Positions 1 to 8,011 of a stretch of DNA of 64,000 nt are shown here, in pieces (the first letter of the stretch is position 1; each line of letters begins with the position of its first letter). The position numbers and the translations under genes are program-made. Under the pieces are notes generated by a model. The model worked only from the letters and a program-made list of their open reading frames with translations, did no database searches and was not told the origin of the DNA. The DNA lies in assembly GCF_022369515.1 (NCBI RefSeq), contig NZ_CP059724.1, positions 434,001-498,000 on the forward strand, written 5' to 3'. This DNA comes from Paenibacillus sp. 19GGS1-52 (lineage in GTDB: Bacteria > Bacillota > Bacilli > Paenibacillales > Paenibacillaceae).

Positions 1-619
1 TCCAACGATACGGGCGTTTATAGCTGTAATAATTTTTGGCTGGGGTCGTTGAAGAATAATTGCCGCGTAAAACCTTTACTAAGCTCACAATTTTACCAAG
101 AGTGGAATTCGTGTCGCCTGCATCGGTTCCTCCGTCATCATATTTTTTAGTGGTGGCATCAGCTGGGATTTCGTTGATCGTTGTTGTCGCTCCTGCGTTC
201 GTTCGATAGACATCAGTAAGTGAACCTAGGCCATCGATGACGCTGTAACTTTGTTTTCTCCGATCATCGAAATAGGCCGCATCTGCCTCACTGGATGTTC
301 GACTGGCCGCGATATCAACCACTTTTTGAATGTTGGCATTCAGCACGCCGCTGTTTAATTTGGTGCCTGTATCCCAGGTAGCGCCGGGAGTCCAAAGCTG
401 ATTAAATCCGGAAAGGATCCCAATGGTCGGATTGGAGTAGACTGCCATATTAACGGTGGAGTTATTCTTGTAATTATCTACAAAGTACCCCCAAGAGGGC
501 GGTGCGGTGGGAGTCACGGTTGAGGGCACGGATGTCGCACTTGCATAACTCCCACTTACGGAACTTAGAAGTAATGACAGACCTAAAGTAAGTGATAAAT
601 GCTTTTTTCTTAATTTCAT
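1..619 (-). CDS. Secreted PAP2-family (acid) phosphatase, 5' part only
   Basis: The reading frame is open from the start to the window edge, so only the N-terminal ~206 residues are present. It begins MKLRKKHLSL followed by a hydrophobic stretch and a SYASA-type cleavage region, a clear signal peptide. The last visible residues contain KNYYSYKRP, which fits the first PAP2 phosphatase motif KxxxxxxRP. The other two PAP2 motifs (PSGH and the SRxxxxxHxxxD block) would lie outside the window, so the assignment rests on one motif plus the secreted architecture seen in class A acid phosphatase and haloperoxidase relatives. GGAG lies 16 bases before the ATG but only 10 bases before an in-frame TTG at 625, so the true start may be that TTG. 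Likely a non-specific phosphomonoesterase acting outside the membrane. Confidence 0.6.
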   Translation of the reverse strand, partial: MKLRKKHLSLTLGLSLLLSSVSGSYASATSVPSTVTPTAPPSWGYFVDNYKNNSTVNMAVYSNPTIGILSGFNQLWTPGATWDTGTKLNSGVLNANIQKVVDIAASRTSSEADAAYFDDRRKQSYSVIDGLGSLTDVYRTNAGATTTINEIPADATTKKYDDGGTDAGDTNSTLGKIVSLVKVLRGNYSSTTPAKNYYSYKRPYRW

Positions 620-855
620 ATTCAAATCGTATCCACTCCTGTAGTTTTTGTATTTGGTGCGGCTTTAACTTAGCATTTGGGTGTAAGGAGCTTCAATATA
701 ACAATTTCCCTATTCTATAGAATTAGTATCTTCTTCAGTGCTGTGGCCTTCCGATTGAATTGATTTGTAAATTAGGATTACGCTCCGTGTTAAATTTCAG
801 TTAAGCCTCAAAGCAGGCTATATATGTGTAGTATAATTCGAGCGGGGAGGCGATT

Positions 856-3180
856 ATGAAACATTCAAAGTCTGTTTTGGCCAATCTGGCTATCTCTTAT
901 TTGACCATCGTTATTGTGATTGTTCTGTTTCTCTGCTCCGTCTTCTACCTGTATTTCCCTAGAAATTACAAAGAAGAAATAAGAAATAAGAATCAAATTA
1001 TACTAGAGAATGCCGCCAACTATATCGAATCGGCTGTTTTTCAGAGAGTGCAACAAATCTATCTCGATCTTTCTCTGGAGAACTCCGTCAACATCGATTT
1101 ATATACGAAAGAGACCCTTCAGGGAAATCATAGCAGGATCATAGATATTCAGGATTTGCTGAAGAAGGAAGTCACCAATAACTCGGATATTGTCTATGCT
1201 GTCCATTTATTTTATCCATTGCAGAAAGTTCTGATTTCGTCTGTCTATGGGTTGAAATACTATGATGAGGCAAGCAAGGACACCTTCGCGACCATGGACT
1301 GGATCGATAAGATGCAGGGGAATGATACAGGTTTTGTGTGGAACGAAGTACGTATGGTGCCTCAGGATATAAATACCAATGTGTCCAGCAATAATAGCAT
1401 GAACCCGCTGATCTCCTATGCCCATAGCTTTCCGTTTAACTCCACCGGTGAACAAAGCAAGCTTATTATTGCCATTGATATAAAGGAAGCCGCCGTCAGT
1501 GAAATTATCCGGAACGTGATGCCTTCCGACTATGCCAACACTTTTATTATAGGGGAAAGCGGGCAGATTATTTCAGCAGCGGATGATAGGATACTTGGCA
1601 GCAGAACGGATAACAACGCCTATATAACTAAAATTCTCTCATCCAATACGGCAGCCGATAGCTTCACGGACACGATTAACCAAATCCCTTCTGTAGTTTC
1701 CTATCATAATTTCACAACCAATAAATGGAAAATATATAATGTAACCTCTACAGATGACTACTATAGCAAATCTATACTCTTGCAGAAGGTAGTGCTGCTA
1801 ATCTGTCTGCTGACGATCATTATGGGCATTATCCTGTCGGGTATGTTCACGATCGCCATTTATAATCCATTACAACGTTTGATGAGCAGAATCAAAGGTT
1901 TATTCGACACCGTACCCGATGCCGAGCGGAATGAATATACCTTAATTGGTACAGCCTTCAATACACTGACCCATAAGGTGAGTAGTCTGGAGGAAACCCT
2001 GCAGGCCAACAATCCGGTAATCAAGCACAATGTTGTGCTTAACATGCTCAGGAACAGCTACAGTTCTGAAGAATTGGCAGAACAACTGTACTCCCTTCAT
2101 ATATCGATGGAGTATGCAAATTTCTGCTGTATGGTGATCGATCCGGTTAGTAAAGGCATTGAACCACTCAGTCCCAAATCCAGCCAGTATGTCATCTATC
2201 GTCTGATCAATCAATTGGAGGCCATCGATTTTCATGAAAGTCAACTCATTGCTGAAGAGCTGCCGGATAGAAAAATAGCTGTAATCGTATGTACGAATCA
2301 TCTAGAGGAAGGGCTGCTTGAGCAGCTTTCCAGGTTTATCTATTCAGAAGTGAACCCGGGTGTTGACCAATATTGCCAATTAGCCGTGGGTCAGTGGGTG
2401 CAACAATTTGTGGATGTGCACAGAAGCTTTGCTGAAGCTCAGCAGCTTATTAAATATGCTTACTTCCTGCCGGAGATCGCAATGATACAAGATCTAACCC
2501 TGTTGAACCGGGAACACAGTAATAATGAAATTCCACAAGCTTTTCTCCTGAAATTTAAAGAAAAGCTGCAGGCCAGAAATATAGATGAAGTTACTGCTGC
2601 AATAGACCATCTAATTGTTCATCTGCGGGAAGGCATGTATTCGGCAGATTACTGCCATATTATCTTATTGAATATGGTATCTATGTACTCGGAGGGTTTA
2701 AAAAGTGTGCAGTATAAGCCATCTGGTTCCCTCAAACTGGATGTATACAAGCAGCATGCCTTCATCCAGAACATCGTTGGTTTTCGGGAGTGGCTGGTGA
2801 ATTCCATTGCAGCATTTTACATCTATATGGAGCAGCGGAGTGAAGAGAGAAATGTTGAAAGTATTGAGACGGTTAAGGAATATATCAGCAAACATCTCTC
2901 CGAGGAGCTTTCTCTGGACATTGTTGCCGGTAATGTCTTCATAAGCCCCAAATATCTCAGCAAGATATTCAAGGAAGAAACAGGAATAAACTATATCGAT
3001 TATGTAACGGACAAAAGGATGGAAAAAGCGCTGGAACTTATGGCAAGCACCGATATGACGGTAGAACAAATTGCCAATACTGTTGGATACGGCTCATCTG
3101 CCTATTTCATCAAAAAGTTTAAGGGAATCAATGGATGTACACCAAAAGATTATACGCGGAACTTAATTAAGCAGGCCTAG
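856..3180 (+). CDS. Membrane-anchored AraC-type transcriptional regulator with extracellular sensor
   Basis: 774 residues. An N-terminal transmembrane helix (about 10-35) is followed by a large extracellular region (about 36-300), a second transmembrane helix (about 310-335), a linker and a C-terminal AraC/XylS double helix-turn-helix (about 670-770, with the typical SPKYLSKIFKEETG and YFIKKFKG segments). This is the YesS/YtdP-like one-protein sensor-regulator architecture common in Paenibacillus, where the sensor reads an extracellular ligand and the same chain binds DNA. GGGGAGG precedes the ATG by about six bases. The next gene, 47 bases downstream on the same strand, encodes an extracellular solute-binding protein, which is the usual partner or target. 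The ligand is unknown, and no permease genes are adjacent. Confident on architecture, not on target. Confidence 0.85.
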   Translation: MKHSKSVLANLAISYLTIVIVIVLFLCSVFYLYFPRNYKEEIRNKNQIILENAANYIESAVFQRVQQIYLDLSLENSVNIDLYTKETLQGNHSRIIDIQDLLKKEVTNNSDIVYAVHLFYPLQKVLISSVYGLKYYDEASKDTFATMDWIDKMQGNDTGFVWNEVRMVPQDINTNVSSNNSMNPLISYAHSFPFNSTGEQSKLIIAIDIKEAAVSEIIRNVMPSDYANTFIIGESGQIISAADDRILGSRTDNNAYITKILSSNTAADSFTDTINQIPSVVSYHNFTTNKWKIYNVTSTDDYYSKSILLQKVVLLICLLTIIMGIILSGMFTIAIYNPLQRLMSRIKGLFDTVPDAERNEYTLIGTAFNTLTHKVSSLEETLQANNPVIKHNVVLNMLRNSYSSEELAEQLYSLHISMEYANFCCMVIDPVSKGIEPLSPKSSQYVIYRLINQLEAIDFHESQLIAEELPDRKIAVIVCTNHLEEGLLEQLSRFIYSEVNPGVDQYCQLAVGQWVQQFVDVHRSFAEAQQLIKYAYFLPEIAMIQDLTLLNREHSNNEIPQAFLLKFKEKLQARNIDEVTAAIDHLIVHLREGMYSADYCHIILLNMVSMYSEGLKSVQYKPSGSLKLDVYKQHAFIQNIVGFREWLVNSIAAFYIYMEQRSEERNVESIETVKEYISKHLSEELSLDIVAGNVFISPKYLSKIFKEETGINYIDYVTDKRMEKALELMASTDMTVEQIANTVGYGSSAYFIKKFKGINGCTPKDYTRNLIKQA

Positions 3181-3227
3181 TTGTTCTGATCAATCTTTAT
3201 GAAAATATCGAGGGGGAGGTTGATATT

Positions 3228-4829
3228 ATGAAAATGAGAATTGTACTTTCACTCTTCCTAGCGTTAGTATTCCTCCTCATCATAGGTATTAGCCCCTGGG
3301 CATGGGGGACTCGACAAGAGAATCCTGCTCCTGCTGCAGATATACAGTATCACATCTCTTGGACCATGCATCAGAACGAGCCTGTTCCCGAGAATGCAGA
3401 AATGCTTCAATACATAGAGAATAAATTTAAAGTGGATATGGATATATGGAATCTCCAAAATAATCAATATGAGGCGCTCTTGAATCTCCGGCTTGCTCAA
3501 GGCGAGATTCCGGACCTCTTTAGGATAAGGCAGCCACAAGATCTCTTGAAGTACCAGGCACAGGGTGTCCTTGCCGAGATTCCAAAGGCTATTTTAACAA
3601 AATATGCACCGAACATTATCGACACTATAAATACAAACGCTCCCGGGTATTTGGAATATGGGAAAATCGACGGAAAATATTACGGAATCCCTGTGGTTAG
3701 CCCGACTAATATCTATAGAACACCTGTAGTATACAGGAAGGACTGGCTTGATAAACTGGGTCTAGAAGCCCCGAAGACTTTAGCTGAGTTTGAGCGTGTA
3801 ATGTATGATTTCACCAATAAAGATCCGGATGGAAACGGACAGAAGGATACCTACGGCCTTTCAAGTGAAGGTCTGAATGTGGTTTTCGGAGCCTTTGGAC
3901 AGATTGTCTTTGCCGAACAGCTGTACTTTGGAGTGAAGGATCACAATCTGGTCATCGGTGCGCTGGAGCCTGAGATGAAGGAAGCGCTCAAGGTTCTGCA
4001 ACGGTGGTATAAGGATGGCGTTATCGACCCGGAGTTCATAACTGGAGAAAATAAAGGAGGCTACAAGCATCTGTCCCATGCTTTTATCAACGGGAGAATA
4101 GGAATGACCTCTATGGGCAACTACTACCACTGGATTCAGGCTGGCGATTACCAGGTTATCAATGAAAAAGGTGAAGAGGTCCCCGTAGAAGCCGCGTTTA
4201 ATGCGTACGAGCTTTCGACCAAAAATAAAAATGCGAAAATTATATTTGGACAACCTGTTACCGGACCCCAAGGAAAAAGCGGATCTAAAGCGTATAATAT
4301 GCTGACGAACTTTATAGCAATCGGTGCCGATGCGGCAAAAGAGCCGGGAAAGATAGCAAAAATTCTGCAAATTCTTGACTACGTCAGCGCAAATCCGGAT
4401 CCCGATGAATACACATCAATGATCTACGGGGTCGAAGGGAAGCATTGGAAATGGGCGGGGAAGTCTACCGACGAAGCAGTTATACTTACCCCATATAATA
4501 CAATGTTTAACTACACTAATCTTATCGGCTCCAATATTGGGATGACCGTTCCCCGCAAGTCTTTAGCCCGCCGGGAACAATGGGCTTCAACGCTGAATCT
4601 GGATACTAATGGCATCTACAATAGCATGGAGGTTTCGACACCTTCTTTAATGAAGAACAGCTCAGCACTTATAACAATGAAGAACAAGGCTTATATTTCT
4701 ATAATAACAGGGGACTTGCCTGTAGATTACTTTGATACTTTCGTAAAGGAGTTTATGGCAGCAGGTGGAGAGCAGGTATTAAAAGAGGCAAATGACTGGT
4801 ACCAGCATATCTCCTTGGAGAATCGGTAG
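3228..4829 (+). CDS. Extracellular solute-binding protein (family 1, LipO-like)
   Basis: 533 residues, typical length for the large Paenibacillus family of oligosaccharide-binding proteins. The N-terminus (MKMRIVLSLFLALVFLL) is a hydrophobic export signal, but there is no lipobox cysteine nearby, unlike most relatives, so it may be released or anchored by its signal helix. The body has hallmarks of the family, including a DPDGNGQKDTYGL calcium-loop-like segment near residue 204 and a YYGIPV segment near residue 149. AGGGGGAGG lies 8 bases before the ATG. It directly follows the membrane AraC regulator, and no permease or ATPase gene follows, so it either works with transporter subunits encoded elsewhere or serves as a ligand-presenting partner for the regulator. 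Confidence 0.82.
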   Translation: MKMRIVLSLFLALVFLLIIGISPWAWGTRQENPAPAADIQYHISWTMHQNEPVPENAEMLQYIENKFKVDMDIWNLQNNQYEALLNLRLAQGEIPDLFRIRQPQDLLKYQAQGVLAEIPKAILTKYAPNIIDTINTNAPGYLEYGKIDGKYYGIPVVSPTNIYRTPVVYRKDWLDKLGLEAPKTLAEFERVMYDFTNKDPDGNGQKDTYGLSSEGLNVVFGAFGQIVFAEQLYFGVKDHNLVIGALEPEMKEALKVLQRWYKDGVIDPEFITGENKGGYKHLSHAFINGRIGMTSMGNYYHWIQAGDYQVINEKGEEVPVEAAFNAYELSTKNKNAKIIFGQPVTGPQGKSGSKAYNMLTNFIAIGADAAKEPGKIAKILQILDYVSANPDPDEYTSMIYGVEGKHWKWAGKSTDEAVILTPYNTMFNYTNLIGSNIGMTVPRKSLARREQWASTLNLDTNGIYNSMEVSTPSLMKNSSALITMKNKAYISIITGDLPVDYFDTFVKEFMAAGGEQVLKEANDWYQHISLENR

Positions 4830-4870
4830 GAAATTGGCCAAAGCGTTGTTCGCTTGGCTTAGGTTGGAAA

Positions 4871-4879
4871 TGGTATAAT
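4871..4879 (+). promoter_or_regulatory. Extended -10 promoter element
   Basis: TGGTATAAT is an exact extended -10 (TGnTATAAT), 40 bases before the SUKH-domain gene. No good TTGACA-like -35 is placed at 17 bases, which fits an extended -10 promoter. Confidence 0.45.
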
Positions 4880-4919
4880 TTCTATTAGGTATTAGAGTTA
4901 GCGTATTAAGGAGGCAGAA

Positions 4920-5798
4920 ATGATGAGTGATGATCTTATGGAACAACTGGATTTGTGGCATGAAGAAGATGAATTTCAAGAAATCGTAGATGCAATAATG
5001 GAGATTCCTCCGGAGGACAGAGATTATGTACTGATTAGTCATTTGGGTAGAGCGCTCAATAATCTCGGGAATTACGAAGAGGCACTTCAACAGTTTATGA
5101 CAATTGCAGAAGAAGGCAAGGAGGATCCGCTTTGGCATTACCGAGTTGGGGTTTCCTATTATTATCTGGAGCAATATGATGAAGCCTTAAGAGAATTTAA
5201 AATCGCAGATGAAATGGACCCCGAAGATGAGGATACCTTGGAGTTTCTGGAATGGATTCGGCGTAAAACCGCTAAGAGAACTACAAAGAAACCTGCTAAA
5301 GAATCTTTGGGAGCGTTCGATTTCTCCAACTTTTGGGATGACAGCGAGAATGCGTTACAGGAATATGTTTCTGAGCCGCCTACAGCTGCGCTGATCGAGT
5401 CCGTGGAAGAAGAACTGGTCTTCAAATTGCCGGCTTTCTATGTGGCTATGATGAAGTTACATAATGGGGGTATTCCTCAAAACACAGCTTACCCTACAGG
5501 TGGAGAAGATTATATTACGATTTCAGGTATCCGGGGAATAGGTCGAGACAAGAAAAATTCGCTGTGCGGAGCTTCGGGCAGCCGGGTTGTGATTGAAACG
5601 GGGGGTTATCCTGAAATTGGTGTGGTTATTTGTGATTGTTCTTCTGCAGGTCATGGTGTAGTGATGCTGGATTACCGATCATCTGGAAATGACGGCGAAC
5701 CTGAGGTTGTTTATGTAGATCAAGGGAAGAATCACAAGATTACAAAGTTGGCAAAAAACTATGAGACCTTTATTCGCGGACTGGTGAATAAGGCTTAA
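4920..5798 (+). CDS. TPR plus SMI1/KNR4 (SUKH) domain protein
   Basis: 292 residues. Residues about 1-115 form TPR-like helical repeats (LGRALNNLGNYEEALQQF; YRVGVSYYYLEQYDEALREF). A Lys/Thr-rich linker leads to a SUKH domain at about 145-290 with the family pattern LPAFYVAMMKLHNGG and a downstream GHGVVMLDYR strand. SUKH proteins often act as immunity proteins against polymorphic nuclease toxins, but many lone copies have no known role, and no toxin gene is visible here. AAGGAGG is 5 bases before this ATG and 8 bases before a second in-frame ATG at 4923, which may be the real start. A hairpin terminator follows. Confidence 0.82.
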   Translation: MMSDDLMEQLDLWHEEDEFQEIVDAIMEIPPEDRDYVLISHLGRALNNLGNYEEALQQFMTIAEEGKEDPLWHYRVGVSYYYLEQYDEALREFKIADEMDPEDEDTLEFLEWIRRKTAKRTTKKPAKESLGAFDFSNFWDDSENALQEYVSEPPTAALIESVEEELVFKLPAFYVAMMKLHNGGIPQNTAYPTGGEDYITISGIRGIGRDKKNSLCGASGSRVVIETGGYPEIGVVICDCSSAGHGVVMLDYRSSGNDGEPEVVYVDQGKNHKITKLAKNYETFIRGLVNKA

Positions 5799-5804
5799 TA
5801 AACG

Positions 5805-5841
5805 AGCTCGAATCCTTAAGTACTAAGGGTCCGAGCTTTTT
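5805..5841 (+). terminator. Intrinsic terminator after the SUKH gene
   Basis: AGCTCG and CGAGCT form a stem with a partly paired inner part (AATCCTT / AAGGGTC), followed by a TTTTT run. Confidence 0.65.
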
Positions 5842-5848
5842 CATTCCT

Positions 5849-6292
5849 TCACCTTCGGCTGACATATTTTTTGAAGTTTTTCACCTTGAGAACGCTGACA
5901 TTCTTGGTTAGGAGTTTCTTGTCGCTAACGATCCACGTATGATCTTTAGAGTTCTTTCTACGGATCGCCGCAAAATTGTATTGATTACCAGAATGAATTC
6001 TGAAACCATGCGCTAAGCAATCAGAGCAAAATTTGACGTACTCCCCCCTATTTTGATCTGGAAAAGAGATGTGACGGAACACATGACTTTTGACAAGAAG
6101 GGTTGCTCCCTGAACCAGGGAAACCGGCTTATTTTCCATACTCTTGTAACGGAGTAACAGTAATTCCTTGTCTTCTAGATACATATAATGGGCCCGTTTT
6201 CCAACAATATCAGCGTTAGTAGTAAGCAGGCATTGCATACTGTCAGTTAAATAGGTAGTAGAATAGTCGGAAAAGGATGAAATTGTAGCCAT
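5849..6292 (-). pseudogene. C-terminal fragment resembling a family 2 glycosyltransferase
   Basis: An open frame of 147 codons without a convincing ribosome binding site. The middle and end look like the C-terminal half of a Paenibacillus/Bacillus GT-A glycosyltransferase: GATLLVKSHVF, then an NRGEYVKFCSDCL segment where an acidic GED triad is usual (D is replaced by Y), then IRRKNSKDHTW. The N-terminal nucleotide-sugar-binding part is missing. Its first codons (MATISSFSD) are the antisense of the adjacent chemoreceptor remnant, so the apparent start is an accident of the junction. I infer a truncated, decayed gene. The family call is from recall of the pattern and is only moderately sure; a genuine small hypothetical protein is the alternative. 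Confidence 0.45.
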
Positions 6293-6461
6293 CTTTGAGA
6301 CCTTCTCAGCGTCTACGGAGGAGAATTCCGCTGCAACCCAGCAGGTTTCCGCCGCTACAGAGGAGCAATTAGCCAGTATTAATCAGATCGTGTCCAATAC
6401 GCATGAACTAAAGAATCTGGCCGAGAAGTTCCGAGAAGCCGTTAACGCTTTTCAAATCTAA
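6267..6461 (+). pseudogene. C-terminal remnant of a methyl-accepting chemotaxis protein
   Basis: The frame reads DEIVAIFETFSASTEENSA, then a QQVSAATEEQLASINQI segment, then HELKNLAEKFREAVNAFQI and a stop. This is the canonical C-terminal end of a chemoreceptor signalling domain, including the adaptation-site-like TEENSAATQQ region. An in-frame TAG at 6264-6266 closes the frame upstream, and there is no start codon or binding site, so only about 64 codons survive. A strong terminator follows at 6502. The rest of the receptor is absent and is replaced by the glycosyltransferase-like fragment on the other strand. Confidence 0.75.
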
Positions 6462-6501
6462 GAAGATTCTAACCCAATAATTATGTCTTATATTTCTCGA
6501 A

Positions 6502-6545
6502 GAAGCGGGTGCCGTCCATAGAAAGGACAGCACCCGCTTCTTTTT
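6502..6545 (+). terminator. Strong hairpin terminator, likely bidirectional
   Basis: GAAGCGGGTGCCGTCC (6502-6517) pairs with GGACAGCACCCGCTTC (6525-6540) with one mismatch, followed by TTTTT. It is the original terminator of the decayed chemoreceptor gene and may also serve the IF-3 paralogue on the minus strand. Confidence 0.8.
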
Positions 6546-6586
6546 GCATGCCGCAATAGGACAGAGCATGCAGAACAACACTCCAC

Positions 6587-7099
6587 TCAACGCGGATTCA
6601 CTTTCACCTGTGAGCCTTTGCCGCCCGACTGAATGCCAGTATCCTTTATTCCGGCTTCCTTCAGATCAGCGAGCAGCCGCTCCAACACCCCTTTGGCAGC
6701 TAGCGCTTCTTTGGTGTTGGATGCTTTCACGACTAGCTGTACCGGTTTGCCAGAGCGAAGATGCTTGTCCGCCTGGCGGAGCTTCGTATCGTAATCATGC
6801 TCCTCGATATGAGCGGTGAAGCGCAGCTCCTTGAGCTTCTCCTTGCCGCCTCCTTTAGCTTGTCCAGCACCTGTCTTGTGCATCGCCGCTTCCTTCTGTG
6901 CTGTCGCTTTTCCTTTGCCCTTGGCAACCAGGCTGCAAGGTGGAGGACTGCTCATCAGCGAGGTGCAGACCAAGTCCACGCCGACAGCTCGGGCCATAGC
7001 CAGAGCTTCTGCTCTGGAAACGATGCCGAGCTTCTCACCTTTAAGTCCGGTTAACACCACCTCGGACGCTTTAATTTGCTCATTGATTAATACTGCCAC
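6587..7099 (-). CDS. Translation initiation factor IF-3 paralogue
   Basis: Read from a GTG at 7099 the product is 170 residues, the normal IF-3 length. AAGGGGAGG sits 10 bases before this GTG; a longer frame starting at 7165 lacks such a site. The N-domain begins MAVLINEQIKASEVVL, matching the IF-3 INEQIRxxEVRLI start, and contains GIVSRAEALAMARAVGVDLV. A Lys/Ala/Gly-rich linker (about 70-95) leads to the C-domain with LRFTAHIEEHDYDTKLRQA, the conserved IF-3 core. The usual partners rpmI and rplT are absent, and the linker and C-terminal half diverge from housekeeping IF-3, so this is probably a second copy. It may act on ribosomes in a special state, but its function is unproven. Confidence 0.82.
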   Translation of the reverse strand: MAVLINEQIKASEVVLTGLKGEKLGIVSRAEALAMARAVGVDLVCTSLMSSPPPCSLVAKGKGKATAQKEAAMHKTGAGQAKGGGKEKLKELRFTAHIEEHDYDTKLRQADKHLRSGKPVQLVVKASNTKEALAAKGVLERLLADLKEAGIKDTGIQSGGKGSQVKVNPR

Positions 7100-7297
7100 G
7101 TATACGTTGCCTCCCCTTAAAGAACATGCTGAATTTATCATATACGTAACCTGAGTGCGGTTCAATGATCACTTCAAATGTCCGGACAGCACTTTGAAGT
7201 GCACAACCTGGAATCATTTGAATCCTATCCATTCTGTATTATTACGTGTAATATTTAATATATTATTGACCATCTTTGATACAGGAGTGGAATAAGA

Positions 7298-7993
7298 ATG
7301 AGGCGTATCACGATTCTGGTAGCAGATGATGAGGCAGAGATCGCGGATCTGGTAGCCTTGCATTTACAAAAAGAGGGGTATCACATTGTCAAAGCAGCCG
7401 ATGGGAAAGCCGCTATTCAGGCTATTCAATCGCAATCGATTGATTTAGCCATTTTGGATATTATGATGCCTGAGCTGGATGGCTATGAGGTCACCCGTAA
7501 AATCCGGGAGCAGTATCATTTGCCCATCATTTTCTTGAGTGCCAAGACCTCAGATCTGGATAAAATCACAGGACTGGTGATGGGGGCAGACGATTATATG
7601 ACCAAACCGTTCAATCCGATGGAATTGGTGGCTCGGGTAAATTCTCAATTGCGCCGCTCCATGTTGTTCAACCAACCTGCAGCCCTGAATAGATCTGTAT
7701 TAGAAACGGGTGGATTGATTATTTCACCAGACCAGCATACGGTTACCCTATATGGTGAAGCTGTAGAGTTAACACCGAAGGAGTTTGATATCCTTTATCT
7801 GTTGGCCAGTCATTCCAAGCAAGTCTTTAGCGCCGAGAATATTTTCCAGCAGGTGTGGGGCGAAGCTTACTATGAGAGCGGCAATACGGTTATGGTGCAT
7901 ATCCGTACCCTGCGCAAGAAGCTTGGAGAAGACATCAATAAGAATAAATTCATCAAGACCATTTGGGGCGTGGGGTACACGTTCAATGAATAA
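7298..7993 (+). CDS. vanR: OmpR-family response regulator, VanR-like
   Basis: 231 residues: receiver domain (1-120) with acidic pocket DDE near residue 10, phosphoacceptor Asp in AILDIMMPELDG (about 54), and the Lys of MTKPFNP; then a winged-helix OmpR/PhoB domain (about 130-229) with ELTPKEFDILYLL and VGYTF. The sequence style is that of VanR-type regulators that control D-Ala-D-Ala peptidase genes. AGGAGTGG precedes the ATG. Its stop overlaps the start of the kinase gene, and vanY- and vanZ-like genes follow, so the four genes probably form one cell-wall-stress unit. Confidence 0.83.
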   Translation: MRRITILVADDEAEIADLVALHLQKEGYHIVKAADGKAAIQAIQSQSIDLAILDIMMPELDGYEVTRKIREQYHLPIIFLSAKTSDLDKITGLVMGADDYMTKPFNPMELVARVNSQLRRSMLFNQPAALNRSVLETGGLIISPDQHTVTLYGEAVELTPKEFDILYLLASHSKQVFSAENIFQQVWGEAYYESGNTVMVHIRTLRKKLGEDINKNKFIKTIWGVGYTFNE

Positions 7994-8011
7994 TATACGT
8001 TCAATGAATAA
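7979..8011 (+). repeat. 15-bp direct repeat at the vanR/vanS junction
   Basis: ACGTTCAATGAATAA occurs at 7979-7993 and again at 7997-8011, an 18-base offset. The first copy carries the vanR stop and an ATG for vanS; the second carries a second in-frame ATG. It looks like an in-frame tandem duplication. Confidence 0.85.

Noticed and set aside
6544..7154. Open frames on the plus strand across the IF-3 paralogue
   Set aside because: They are antisense to a clear IF-3 domain and are low-complexity translations of its complement.
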